Shown one piece after another: positions 7,830-16,337 of a stretch of DNA of 23,438 nt. The position numbers and the translations under genes were made by a program. The stretch spans positions 1 to 23,438 of IMG/VR virus record IMGVR_UViG_3300032087_003036; one strand, given 5' to 3'. Position 1 is the stretch's first letter. Each line of letters begins with the position of its first letter. The stretch is from a virus. The notes below the pieces were generated by a model, which was given only the letters and a program-made list of their open reading frames with translations, did no database searches and had not been told where the DNA came from.

Positions 7830-10800
7830 AACAGAATCAAGACTCCTTAGCGGTCGTATTAAGACTAAAACTGGCAATAATCTAGACTCTAGAAGAAGTG
7901 CGTTCCTGAGTCTGGACAACGCTGAACCGAACTTTGGTAATCCCGATTCCGACCGTTATATTCTTGCTTCTCTTGCCGACGGTACACGTTTATTCTTAAA
8001 ACTCAATAAAGGATTTCTTGTCAGCGCAGACAGTGTAAGCGCAGACGAGTCTACCTTTGAGATTGATCCTTCTGGATTAACAAATGCTGCTGGTACTACT
8101 CTTGCAGAAGTATTAGATGATCTTGATTCTGCAATCAGTGATGCTCTTTTAAGTGGTGCTTTCCATGATGACAACTTTAATGGTTCTGGTACTGTTTCCG
8201 ACCCATTAACATTAGACTCTGACCTTCGGATCTTTGGCATTACAGGTGACTCTGCAACATTTACAAATATTACAAGAACAGGTACAACTGTAACTGCAGG
8301 AACTTATGGTTCTGTTACAGAGATTCCCGTCTTTACAGTTGATGCATCTGGATTTATTGATAGTATCGGTGAAGTCTCTATTAGCACAACCCTGAATACT
8401 TCTGGTGAAACAGGTACAGGTTCTGTAAGTCTACTTGATTCTTCACTGAATATTGCGGCAGGTGAAGGTATTAATACAGTAGCATCTGGTAATACTATTA
8501 CTGTATCTGGTGAAGATGCTAGTACAACAAATAAAGGTGTTGCTAATTTTGATTCTGGCGACTTCACAGTCAGTTCTGGATATGTTTCTGTAAAGACTAG
8601 TGGTATTGATAATGATCAGTTAGCAGGTAGTATTACTAACGATAAGTTAGTCAATACAACAATTAAATTAGGCAGCACTACAGTTGCTCTGGGCGATAGT
8701 TCTGATAATCTTACTATTGACTCTGCCGATATTACAAAATTAGATGTTTCGGGCACTGCTACTCTGGCGAGTGCTAGTGTCACTGACTTAACAAATGATA
8801 GAATTGTAGTCGCTGGGACTTCTGGTGAACTTGAAGATGATGCTAACCTGACATACGATGGTTCTACTTTAACTGTTGCTAATAATACAGCATCCACTAA
8901 CTCAGCAAGTGGCGCATTAGTTGTCACAGGTGGTGTAGGTATCGGCGGGGCCTTGAATGTCGGCGGAAACGTAGAAGTCAATGGCGATTTCACAGTCACT
9001 GGTACAACTACTACGATTGATGTACAAACATTAGCGATTCAAGATCCATTGATTCACCTTGCAGACTCTAACGAAACTGGCGATGAAGTTGATATTGGTT
9101 TTATTGGTCATTACTATGATGCTGCATTAGGTGGTAGACAGCATACAGGTCTGTTCAGAGACGCTACAGACGATAAGTACTACCTCTTTGCTCAATACCA
9201 AGACTCTGCTCTAGACTCTTCTCCTAGATCAAACGTCATTGATAGAAGTGATCCGTCTTTTGTATTAGCAGATTTTAATGCCGCTACTATAGTTGCAGAT
9301 ACATTCTCTGGAACAGTCAGCGCAGACTCTATCACCACAACAAACTTTACAGCAACAAGTGTAGACATTAATGGTGGTACGATCGATGGAACTACTATCA
9401 CAGTAGGCGCTACTAAAACTTTAGATGTATCTGCTGGAACACTGACTCTTGCTAATGATCAAATCTCTGGTGATAAAATTGAAGGTGGGGAGATTGGTAA
9501 TGTTACTATTACAAATCTCACCTCTGGCAATGTTAACATTGATGGCGGATTCATTGATGGTACTGCTATCGGACATTATACAGCAGACTCAGGCACGTTT
9601 ACTAATCTCGCCAGAACCTCTCCTGCTGGAGTGACAGCAGGTAGTTACGGTTCTGTAACAGAGATTCCAGTAGTTACTGTAGACGCTTCTGGTTTCATCG
9701 ACAGTATCGGTGAAGTTGCAATCAGCACGACTCTGAACACAGCAGCAGAGACTGGAACAGGAACAGTAAACCTGTTAGACTCTTCTCTTGAGATTGCTGC
9801 AGGTGAAGGTATCAATACCACTGCTTCTGGCAGAACAATTACAATCGCTGGTGAAGATGCAAGTACATCTAATAAAGGTATCGCTAGTTTTGATACAAAC
9901 GACTTTAGCGTATCTTCTGGTGCTGTTAGTATCAAGACTGCTGGTGTAGGAAATGATCAGTTAGAGTTTGACAGTGTAACAGTCACTGCAGGTTCCGGTC
10001 TTACAGGTGGGGGATCAGTTGCACTCGGCAGTTCAACTGAACTCAAACTAGACTCTGCTGCCGTCAAAGGTCTGTTCTCTAGTGGAGATAACATCAACTA
10101 TAACAGCACCACAGGTGAGATTGCTGTTGCCCTTAGTGGTGTTGTTGCAGGCACATATGGCACCTCCACAAAGATTCCAATTATTAGCGTTGACAGTTAT
10201 GGACAAGTTGATAGTATCGGCCTCGTTTCTGCTCAGGCGTCCTTGGGTGATACCATTGATAGTATCAATCACAACCCGATCACTGGTGAACTTAGAATTG
10301 TAACAGACATTGCTTCGTTCTTTACAGATATTGTTCTTGATCCATATACAACAGACAGTCTGTCCGAAGGCACGACTAATCTCTACTACACTAAGACCAG
10401 AGTAGACTCTGACATTGATCAGGCATTCAACGAGAATCCTTCTTTCGGTGGATCTGGCGCACCGTTCAGCGTAACATCTGATACACTTGTAACTAACCTG
10501 AACGCAGATAAACTCGATGGCATTTCAAGCGAATCTTTCTTGAGATCAGATGCTGCCGATATTAAGACATCCGGTGATCTTAGATTCAACGATAATGTTA
10601 AACTGACATTTGGTGCATCAGACGATCTACAAATCTATCATGATCAAACAAACAGTTACATTGAAGAGATCGGAACAGGTGATTTTAAGTTACTGACTAA
10701 TGGTCAGAGCATCATCTTAGAAGACTCGACTAACGAGAAAGTATCTGGTAAGTTTACTCCGGCAACTTCTGTAGAGTTATACTATGCAGGTAACAAGAAG

Positions 10801-13800
10801 TTTGAAACAAGTGCTACTGGCGTAACTGTAACTGGTGAAGTAGTAGCAGACTCCTCTACATTTACAAATATCACAAGAACTGGTACTACTGTAGTTGCGG
10901 GAACATATGGTTCTCAAACAGCTATTCCTGTTGTGACTATAGATGCATCTGGATTTGTAGACAGTATCGGAACTGAAGCGCTCAGTACAGTGCTTAGCAC
11001 TAGTGCAGAAACTGGCACAGGTTCAGTAAATCTTCTTGACTCTGCTTTAGAGATTGCAGCAGGTGTTGGTATCGACACTACTGCTTCTGGTAATACTGTT
11101 ACTGTAGAGATTGACTCCGGTGATCTTGCAGCATACTTTAGTAAAGTCATTGTTCACGATAATACAAATGGATTCGTTGCAGACGAACACGTAGCACACT
11201 CCGGTGTTAATATTACAGCGGGATCAGGTTTAACTGGTGGTGGTGATATAACTACTACCCGCACATTAAACGTTGGTGCCGGAACAGGAATCAGAGTAAA
11301 TACTGATGATGTAGAGATTGACTCCGCTGATCTTGCTGCTTACTACAGTAAAGTTATTAATCATGACAATACTTCTGGTTTCGTTGCTGATGAGCATGTA
11401 GCGCACTCTGGAGTTACTCTAACAGCTGGAAATGGATTAACTGGAGGCGGTACAATAGCTGCTAGCAGATCATTTGCTGTTGGTGAAGGTACAGGCATTA
11501 CAGTTGCAGCTGATACGGTTTCTACCAATGATGCTGAGATTGTTCACGATAATCTTTCTGGATTCGTCGCTAATGAACATATTGACCACTCTGGAGTCTC
11601 TATCACAGCAGGTAAAGGTCTAACTGGCGGTGGTGATATTACATCAAGTCGTGTTATTGACATTGACTCTGCCAACGTCCGTGGAATGTTCAGTGGCGGT
11701 ACTGGAATAACCTATAATAGCGGAACAGGTGAGTTTACAACTACAGATGGCGAGATTGTTCACGATAATCTTTCTGGATTTGTAGGAAACGAACATATCG
11801 ACCACTCTGCAGTTAGTATCACAGCAGGTAATGGATTAACTGGTGGTGGTGATATTACCTCTACTAGAACATTAAACGTTGTCGGCGGTGATGGTATCAC
11901 TGCTAATGCAGATGAGATTGAAGTTACTGTTGATGATGCTACTATTGAACTATCTGCTACTGATGGTTCTGGTGCAGTCAGAGTAAAAGATGGCGGTATC
12001 ACTAACACCAAACTTCAGTATGACTCATCCACAATCGGTACTACTTCTATTGTTCTCGGTGGATCTACTACTACACTTGCTGGTCTTACTCAAGTAGATA
12101 TCGACAATGTTCGTATTGATGGGAATACCATCAGTACTACTGGTGGGTCTTACATGTATATTGACCCGCATCCTACAGACAGTGCTGGTACTCTTGTTAT
12201 TCTTGGTAACTTACAGGTAGACGGTGAAACGACAACAATTCAATCGTCCACTGTAACTATCAGCGATAAGAATATTGTTCTTGCAGACTCTGCTACTACA
12301 AACGCACAGGCAAATGGTGCAGGGATTACTGTAAACGGATCGAATGCCACTATTACATACGATGGTAGCACTGACAGATGGGACTTTAATAAAGATATTG
12401 AAGTTTCTACTGTACATGGCGCTCTGTCCGGCAACGCTTCAACTGCGAGTGCGCTGTCAAGTGCTGTTACTGTTCAGCTTAGTGGAGATGTTTCTGGTAG
12501 TGCAACATTTACTAGTGCAGGTGATACTGCAAACATTTCTACTACTATTCAACCAAACTCTGTTGCTCTTGGCGATGACACTACTGGTAACTATGTCGCA
12601 TCTCTTGTAGCTGGTAATCTGATTGACTTACAAAACAACTCAGGTGAAAACGCTACTCCTACAATTGATGTTGACCTATCAGAACTCACTGATATGACTG
12701 ATGCTGCTGTAGGAACAGATGAGTTAGTCATATTAGATGCTGGTTCTCAGAAAAGAAAAGCAATCAATGAAATAACTCTTGGATTGTTCAACACTACTAA
12801 TCAGATTGTTCTTGGCGACGATACAACAGGTAACTATGTACAACAAGGTACTACAAGTGGTAATGGTATAAGTGGTAGTGTTAATTCAGAGGGTGGCACA
12901 TTTACCGTAACATCAAACGCCACAAATGCAAATACTCCAAGCACTATTGTATTTAGAGACGGTTTAGGTAACTTTTCTGCAGGAACTATTACTGCTGCAC
13001 TCTCGGGTAACGCTTCAACTGCAACTGCTTTAGCATCATCACAAAACTTTAGTCTCACAGGAGACGTAACAGCATCAGCAGTGAGTTTTGATGGTACAGG
13101 CGCTGTTCAGCTAACTACTGCTTACAATCCCGGTTCTATCGTAAATGATGACATTAATACATCTGCTGGAATTGTAGACACTAAACTCGCCACGATTAGC
13201 ACTGCTGGTAAAGTAGCAAATTCAGCAACAACTGCAACTAATGCAAATACAATTAATGCTATTGTGGCTAGAGATGCTTCTGGTAATTTCTCAGCAGGAA
13301 CCATTACTGCTTCACTCTCAGGTAATGCTACAACTGCCACAACTGCAACTAATGTTACTGCGACTGCAAATAACTCTACCGATGAAACTGTTTACTTGAC
13401 ATTTGTAGATGGTGCAACTGGTTCTCAAGGTATTGAAACTGATACTGGATTAACATATAATCCATCAACCGGACTCATCACCTCTACTGCATTTAGTGGT
13501 AATTTAACAGGAAATGTTACAGGTAACGCTTCAACTGCAACTGCTTTAGCATCATCACAAAACTTTAGTATAAGTGGCGATATTACTGCAGCGGCGGTAG
13601 GATTCGATGGAACTGGAGCGGTCACATTAAGTGCTGCTATTACATCTGGTTCTATCGTAAATGATGACATTAATGCATCTGCCGCAATTGCAGATACTAA
13701 ACTTGCAACAATTAGTACAGCAGGTAAAGTTTCTAACTCTGCCACAACTGCAACTAATGCAAATACAATTAATACTATTGTAGCAAGAGACGGTTCTGGC

Positions 13801-14892
13801 AACTTCTCTGCTGGCACAATCACTGCCACATTAAGCGGTAATGCCACCACTGCCACTAACGCCACCAACTCTACTAATGTTGCTATCACCAACGATACTA
13901 CTACCAACTCTACTCACTATGTCCACTTTGGAGATGCAACTTCTGGTAATGATGGAGTAAAGGTATCTAATTCTAAATTGACCTTCAATCCTTCTAGTGG
14001 TGTCTTGAGTGTAAACGGTGTATCTGTAGCAACTACTGCTGATCTGACTGCAGCAAGCAGTCCAAACTTCTCGGTAGACTCTGCTAACTTCGGAACAGCA
14101 AATTCGTTTACTATCGGTGAAGGTAAGGCAGTTTACTATGACACTGGAACGAGTAAGTGGGAAGGTGCATATAACGACTCTACAGGCGAGTATACTGCAT
14201 CTCACGTTATTGTTGATATGGCAGCCACAGATGTAAAGATCGCCTCGACTGGTATCTTTACTCTTTCAGGCGGACTGTCTGCAAACAATTATTATTTCTT
14301 ATCTTCCACAGCAGGTACAGCAACAAACGATCCAGATTCCTCTCCTACTGCATGGCAACCTTTATACTATGCTTTAGATGCAAATACGATTGATCTGCAA
14401 ATTCAGACTCCAGAAGATACTGTCATTACCACTTTTGGTAGTGATGGTTCTATTAACGATGCTACTGCAACAAGATATTTCTCTGCGTATGCTAATGCTA
14501 TTACTAGTACCTTAACAGGTACTTATGCTATTGTTCCTATCGATACTGAATTAGCATCTAGGGCATCTGCTTTCAGTTTAAGTGGTGGTAGAGTAACAGT
14601 AAACTATGCTGGTACATACACGATCACTTATGATGTAACAACTAATAATATATCTGGGGCCGCAAGATCAGATACAAGTGCCATATTATATAAAAATGGA
14701 TCAGCAGTTACAGGAACTGAATCCAGAATGTATAATAGAGTTGCGGGTGTAGGCGAGTCCACTGGTACTGCTACTGTTATTTTAACTTTAGCAGCAAATG
14801 ATATTATTGATGTTAGAGCCGCTCTAAACAGCGGTACTGATACTGTAGTAACCCTAGCAGATGCATGTAGATTGACAATTACGGAAATTTAA
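7822..14892 (+). CDS. Giant mosaic tail fibre protein with C1q-like tip (2356 aa)
   Basis: I start it at ATG 7822 ([20 protein letters not shown]), not the GTG at 7804. The ATG overlaps the upstream gene by 8 bases, and the sequence after it matches N-termini of cyanophage fibre proteins ('[20 protein letters not shown]'). The protein is Thr/Ser/Gly/Asp-rich, without cysteine-rich or membrane segments. It is modular. '[10 protein letters not shown]...[11 protein letters not shown]' blocks begin at residues 146, 592 and 1013. '[20 protein letters not shown]' is near 370, and '[16 protein letters not shown]' near 934. Four 'HDN..GFVA.EH..HS' blocks begin at 1112, 1181, 1242 and 1314. A '[17 protein letters not shown]' block is near 1460. 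'[10 protein letters not shown]...LSGNA' blocks span about 1700-2010. The last ~140 residues ('[20 protein letters not shown] ... [11 protein letters not shown] ... [10 protein letters not shown]') fit a C1q/TNF-like trimeric jelly roll, likely the receptor-binding tip. Probably a long trimeric fibre. Confidence 0.85.
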   Translation: MAKTESRLLSGRIKTKTGNNLDSRRSAFLSLDNAEPNFGNPDSDRYILASLADGTRLFLKLNKGFLVSADSVSADESTFEIDPSGLTNAAGTTLAEVLDDLDSAISDALLSGAFHDDNFNGSGTVSDPLTLDSDLRIFGITGDSATFTNITRTGTTVTAGTYGSVTEIPVFTVDASGFIDSIGEVSISTTLNTSGETGTGSVSLLDSSLNIAAGEGINTVASGNTITVSGEDASTTNKGVANFDSGDFTVSSGYVSVKTSGIDNDQLAGSITNDKLVNTTIKLGSTTVALGDSSDNLTIDSADITKLDVSGTATLASASVTDLTNDRIVVAGTSGELEDDANLTYDGSTLTVANNTASTNSASGALVVTGGVGIGGALNVGGNVEVNGDFTVTGTTTTIDVQTLAIQDPLIHLADSNETGDEVDIGFIGHYYDAALGGRQHTGLFRDATDDKYYLFAQYQDSALDSSPRSNVIDRSDPSFVLADFNAATIVADTFSGTVSADSITTTNFTATSVDINGGTIDGTTITVGATKTLDVSAGTLTLANDQISGDKIEGGEIGNVTITNLTSGNVNIDGGFIDGTAIGHYTADSGTFTNLARTSPAGVTAGSYGSVTEIPVVTVDASGFIDSIGEVAISTTLNTAAETGTGTVNLLDSSLEIAAGEGINTTASGRTITIAGEDASTSNKGIASFDTNDFSVSSGAVSIKTAGVGNDQLEFDSVTVTAGSGLTGGGSVALGSSTELKLDSAAVKGLFSSGDNINYNSTTGEIAVALSGVVAGTYGTSTKIPIISVDSYGQVDSIGLVSAQASLGDTIDSINHNPITGELRIVTDIASFFTDIVLDPYTTDSLSEGTTNLYYTKTRVDSDIDQAFNENPSFGGSGAPFSVTSDTLVTNLNADKLDGISSESFLRSDAADIKTSGDLRFNDNVKLTFGASDDLQIYHDQTNSYIEEIGTGDFKLLTNGQSIILEDSTNEKVSGKFTPATSVELYYAGNKKFETSATGVTVTGEVVADSSTFTNITRTGTTVVAGTYGSQTAIPVVTIDASGFVDSIGTEALSTVLSTSAETGTGSVNLLDSALEIAAGVGIDTTASGNTVTVEIDSGDLAAYFSKVIVHDNTNGFVADEHVAHSGVNITAGSGLTGGGDITTTRTLNVGAGTGIRVNTDDVEIDSADLAAYYSKVINHDNTSGFVADEHVAHSGVTLTAGNGLTGGGTIAASRSFAVGEGTGITVAADTVSTNDAEIVHDNLSGFVANEHIDHSGVSITAGKGLTGGGDITSSRVIDIDSANVRGMFSGGTGITYNSGTGEFTTTDGEIVHDNLSGFVGNEHIDHSAVSITAGNGLTGGGDITSTRTLNVVGGDGITANADEIEVTVDDATIELSATDGSGAVRVKDGGITNTKLQYDSSTIGTTSIVLGGSTTTLAGLTQVDIDNVRIDGNTISTTGGSYMYIDPHPTDSAGTLVILGNLQVDGETTTIQSSTVTISDKNIVLADSATTNAQANGAGITVNGSNATITYDGSTDRWDFNKDIEVSTVHGALSGNASTASALSSAVTVQLSGDVSGSATFTSAGDTANISTTIQPNSVALGDDTTGNYVASLVAGNLIDLQNNSGENATPTIDVDLSELTDMTDAAVGTDELVILDAGSQKRKAINEITLGLFNTTNQIVLGDDTTGNYVQQGTTSGNGISGSVNSEGGTFTVTSNATNANTPSTIVFRDGLGNFSAGTITAALSGNASTATALASSQNFSLTGDVTASAVSFDGTGAVQLTTAYNPGSIVNDDINTSAGIVDTKLATISTAGKVANSATTATNANTINAIVARDASGNFSAGTITASLSGNATTATTATNVTATANNSTDETVYLTFVDGATGSQGIETDTGLTYNPSTGLITSTAFSGNLTGNVTGNASTATALASSQNFSISGDITAAAVGFDGTGAVTLSAAITSGSIVNDDINASAAIADTKLATISTAGKVSNSATTATNANTINTIVARDGSGNFSAGTITATLSGNATTATNATNSTNVAITNDTTTNSTHYVHFGDATSGNDGVKVSNSKLTFNPSSGVLSVNGVSVATTADLTAASSPNFSVDSANFGTANSFTIGEGKAVYYDTGTSKWEGAYNDSTGEYTASHVIVDMAATDVKIASTGIFTLSGGLSANNYYFLSSTAGTATNDPDSSPTAWQPLYYALDANTIDLQIQTPEDTVITTFGSDGSINDATATRYFSAYANAITSTLTGTYAIVPIDTELASRASAFSLSGGRVTVNYAGTYTITYDVTTNNISGAARSDTSAILYKNGSAVTGTESRMYNRVAGVGESTGTATVILTLAANDIIDVRAALNSGTDTVVTLADACRLTITEI
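8257..11109 (+). repeat. Dispersed coding repeat, three copies in the giant fibre
   Basis: A block of about 122 residues beginning 'FTN.(T/A)R' and containing '([11 protein letters not shown])...LLDSS...IAAGEGI' occurs at 8257-8622 and 9595-9963, and in shortened form at 10858-11109. A fragment of the same type ([20 protein letters not shown]) lies near 10147-10205. The copies have diverged at DNA level, pointing to old duplication rather than recent slippage. Confidence 0.8.
11155..11889 (+). repeat. Four imperfect coding repeats (HDN..GFVA.EH..HS) in the giant fibre
   Basis: Copies begin at 11155, 11362, 11545 and 11761, spacings 207, 183 and 216 bases. Each has an HDN-GFV-EH-HS core followed by '[13 protein letters not shown]' and a short variable tail. 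The conserved His residues (about five per unit) are striking in a fibre and could bind metal ions at the trimer axis. The module is familiar from other marine phage fibres. Confidence 0.8.
12922..13853 (+). repeat. 516-base tandem duplication within the giant fibre
   Basis: Three separate stretches are identical at a constant offset of 516 bases (172 codons): 13006-13053 with 13522-13569 (48 bases), 13132-13158 with 13648-13674 (27 bases), and 13228-13257 with 13744-13773 (30 bases). The unit codes for '[18 protein letters not shown]' followed by 'GSIVNDDIN' and '[10 protein letters not shown]'. A further related '[10 protein letters not shown]' half-unit begins at 12922, and a more diverged 'LSGNASTA' copy is near 12424. 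The long identical blocks indicate a relatively recent in-frame duplication. Confidence 0.9.
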
Positions 14893-14953
14893 GAAGATTA
14901 CTAAATAACCCTATAGAGACTTGAAGAACTAAACAGAGGATGATAATTAAATC

Positions 14954-16294
14954 ATGTTAGATAATACCAGTTATGATGAGGACTACGATTCTATGATTAC
15001 CGCACCTAGACCAAAACCTGCAGAAACAGATTTGAAAGATCATTATAAAAAGACAAGTCATGCTTTTGAAGAGAATGGGTATCTCATTCTAAATAATGCT
15101 CTACCTAGAGAAAAATGTGATGAGTTAGTTCAACACATGTTTGATCTGGAAAAAGAGGGAAAACTTGTTCAAGATTCTCAATGCCCTCTTTCCGGTGCAA
15201 TCTATGGAGATCCACAGTTTGATGCGCTGCTAGAAGGATTTCGTGAAGGTATTGGTCAACAGGTAGGTAAAGAACTTCTTCCAACTTATACCTATGCTCG
15301 ACTCTATAGACCCGGAGAGGAACTGAAGAGACATAAGGATCGTCCTTCATGTGAGATTTCTGCTACACTGACTTTGGGTTATGATGAGTCTAAACCAGTA
15401 TGGCCAATCTATTTCGATGAAGATAAAGAGGTAAGAGTAAACCTTGATGTTGGAGAACTGGCGATTTATAAAGGATGTGAGGTAGAGCACTGGCGTCCTA
15501 AGTTTAAAGGTAACTGGCAGGTTCAAGTTTTCTTACACTTTGTAGATGCTAACGGACCATATAAGGATCATGCTACAGATGGTCGTGGTCAACTCGGCGT
15601 TCCAAAAGAGCATAGTGAAAATGGTAAAAGACCTCCTGATTTTTTCAGTGGCGTCAATTTCAATGGTGTGCTCTTACCTAAGACCGCAAAGCAGATCAAC
15701 TTCCCCGGATATGTTAGTATGAACTCTGAACATAATTCTCACCTTACTTTTAGCAAGGAAGAATGTGAGAAGATCATTGCGCTTTCAGAAGATGATTATG
15801 GTGGAACTGCTTCTATCGGTTCTGGTGGAGTATTTACGTCTAAAGTTTCTAGAGAGATTAGATCAGCGACAGTATATAATATTACTCCAAGCGAGGAAAC
15901 AGCATGGATATGGGATAAAGTCTGCCATATCGTTGCGCTTGCAAACGAGCATCACTTTAGATACGACATCAGTCATATTGAGCATGAACTGCAACTGATT
16001 CACTATAAGTCTGACGAGAAAGTTCCGGGACATTATAACTGGCATATTGATGCTGGTCCGGGAACCTCTGCTACTCGTAAGATTTCTTTTACAGCACAGT
16101 TATCTGATCCGAATGAATATACTGGTTGTGACCTTTTAATTCGTAACCAAGGTGATAAAGAGTTTCAGGCAGTTAGAGAGCAAGGTTCTATCTCTTTGTT
16201 CCCAAGTTATATGCCTCACTGTGTCTCCTCTATTGAAAGCGGCGAGAGATATGCTCTGGTGATTTGGGTTCATGGTGATATGCCTTTCAGATAA
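14954..16294 (+). CDS. Tandem (double-domain) 2-oxoglutarate/Fe(II)-dependent oxygenase
   Basis: 446-residue protein with two non-identical cupin oxygenase domains. Domain 1 (about 30-200) has 'YTYARLYRPGEELKRHKDRP' with HxD at H127/D129, a distal His H179 in 'EVEHWR' and a possible 2OG ligand R181. Domain 2 (about 260-440) is prolyl-4-hydroxylase/PiuC-like, with 'GHYNWHIDAGPG' giving H364/D366, distal H422 in 'SYMPHCV', and R432 in 'GERYALVIWVHG'. Both iron triads look intact, so both domains may be active. Such enzymes hydroxylate protein or small-molecule substrates using 2-oxoglutarate and O2. The gene sits between the giant fibre and the repeat adhesin, so a fibre or surface substrate is a reasonable inference; no collagen-like G-X-Y tract exists in the window to serve as obvious target. 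An AGAGGA lies 13 bases upstream of the ATG, rather far, so the start is less certain. No exact late promoter precedes it. Confidence 0.88.
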   Translation: MLDNTSYDEDYDSMITAPRPKPAETDLKDHYKKTSHAFEENGYLILNNALPREKCDELVQHMFDLEKEGKLVQDSQCPLSGAIYGDPQFDALLEGFREGIGQQVGKELLPTYTYARLYRPGEELKRHKDRPSCEISATLTLGYDESKPVWPIYFDEDKEVRVNLDVGELAIYKGCEVEHWRPKFKGNWQVQVFLHFVDANGPYKDHATDGRGQLGVPKEHSENGKRPPDFFSGVNFNGVLLPKTAKQINFPGYVSMNSEHNSHLTFSKEECEKIIALSEDDYGGTASIGSGGVFTSKVSREIRSATVYNITPSEETAWIWDKVCHIVALANEHHFRYDISHIEHELQLIHYKSDEKVPGHYNWHIDAGPGTSATRKISFTAQLSDPNEYTGCDLLIRNQGDKEFQAVREQGSISLFPSYMPHCVSSIESGERYALVIWVHGDMPFR

Positions 16295-16297
16295 TTA

Positions 16298-16305
16298 TAT
16301 AAATA
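16298..16305 (+). promoter_or_regulatory. T4-type late promoter
   Basis: Exact TATAAATA, 3 bases after the TAA stop (16292-16294) of the oxygenase gene and 32 bases before the ATG at 16338. The leader contains TTTTCTAAAGG at 16320-16330, nearly the same as in the gp13 leader, which includes the ribosome site. It would drive the adhesin and the 314-aa gene. Confidence 0.85.
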
Positions 16306-16337
16306 TACAATAAACCATATTTTCTAAAGGTTGCTAA

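Noticed and set aside
13425-13907. 160-aa - strand open frame and several similar ones opposite the giant fibre
   Set aside because: They mirror the Thr/Ala repeats of the fibre (their own internal repeats follow the 516-base duplication) and lack initiation signals.
14461-14892. Possible diversity-generating retroelement variable region at the fibre tip
   Set aside because: No reverse transcriptase, template repeat or C-type-lectin fold is present in the window; the tip looks C1q-like. An element elsewhere in the genome cannot be excluded.
14893-14953. Late promoter before the oxygenase gene (CTAAATA near 14902)
   Set aside because: Only a two-mismatch version of the octamer is present, unlike the four exact copies elsewhere; the gene is more likely read through from upstream.
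14954-16294. Oxygenase as a DNA-base hydroxylase (TET/JBP-like)
   Set aside because: Domain 2 resembles prolyl-4-hydroxylase/PiuC-type enzymes and no DNA-modification partner genes are nearby; nothing in the sequence points to DNA as substrate, though it is not strictly excluded.
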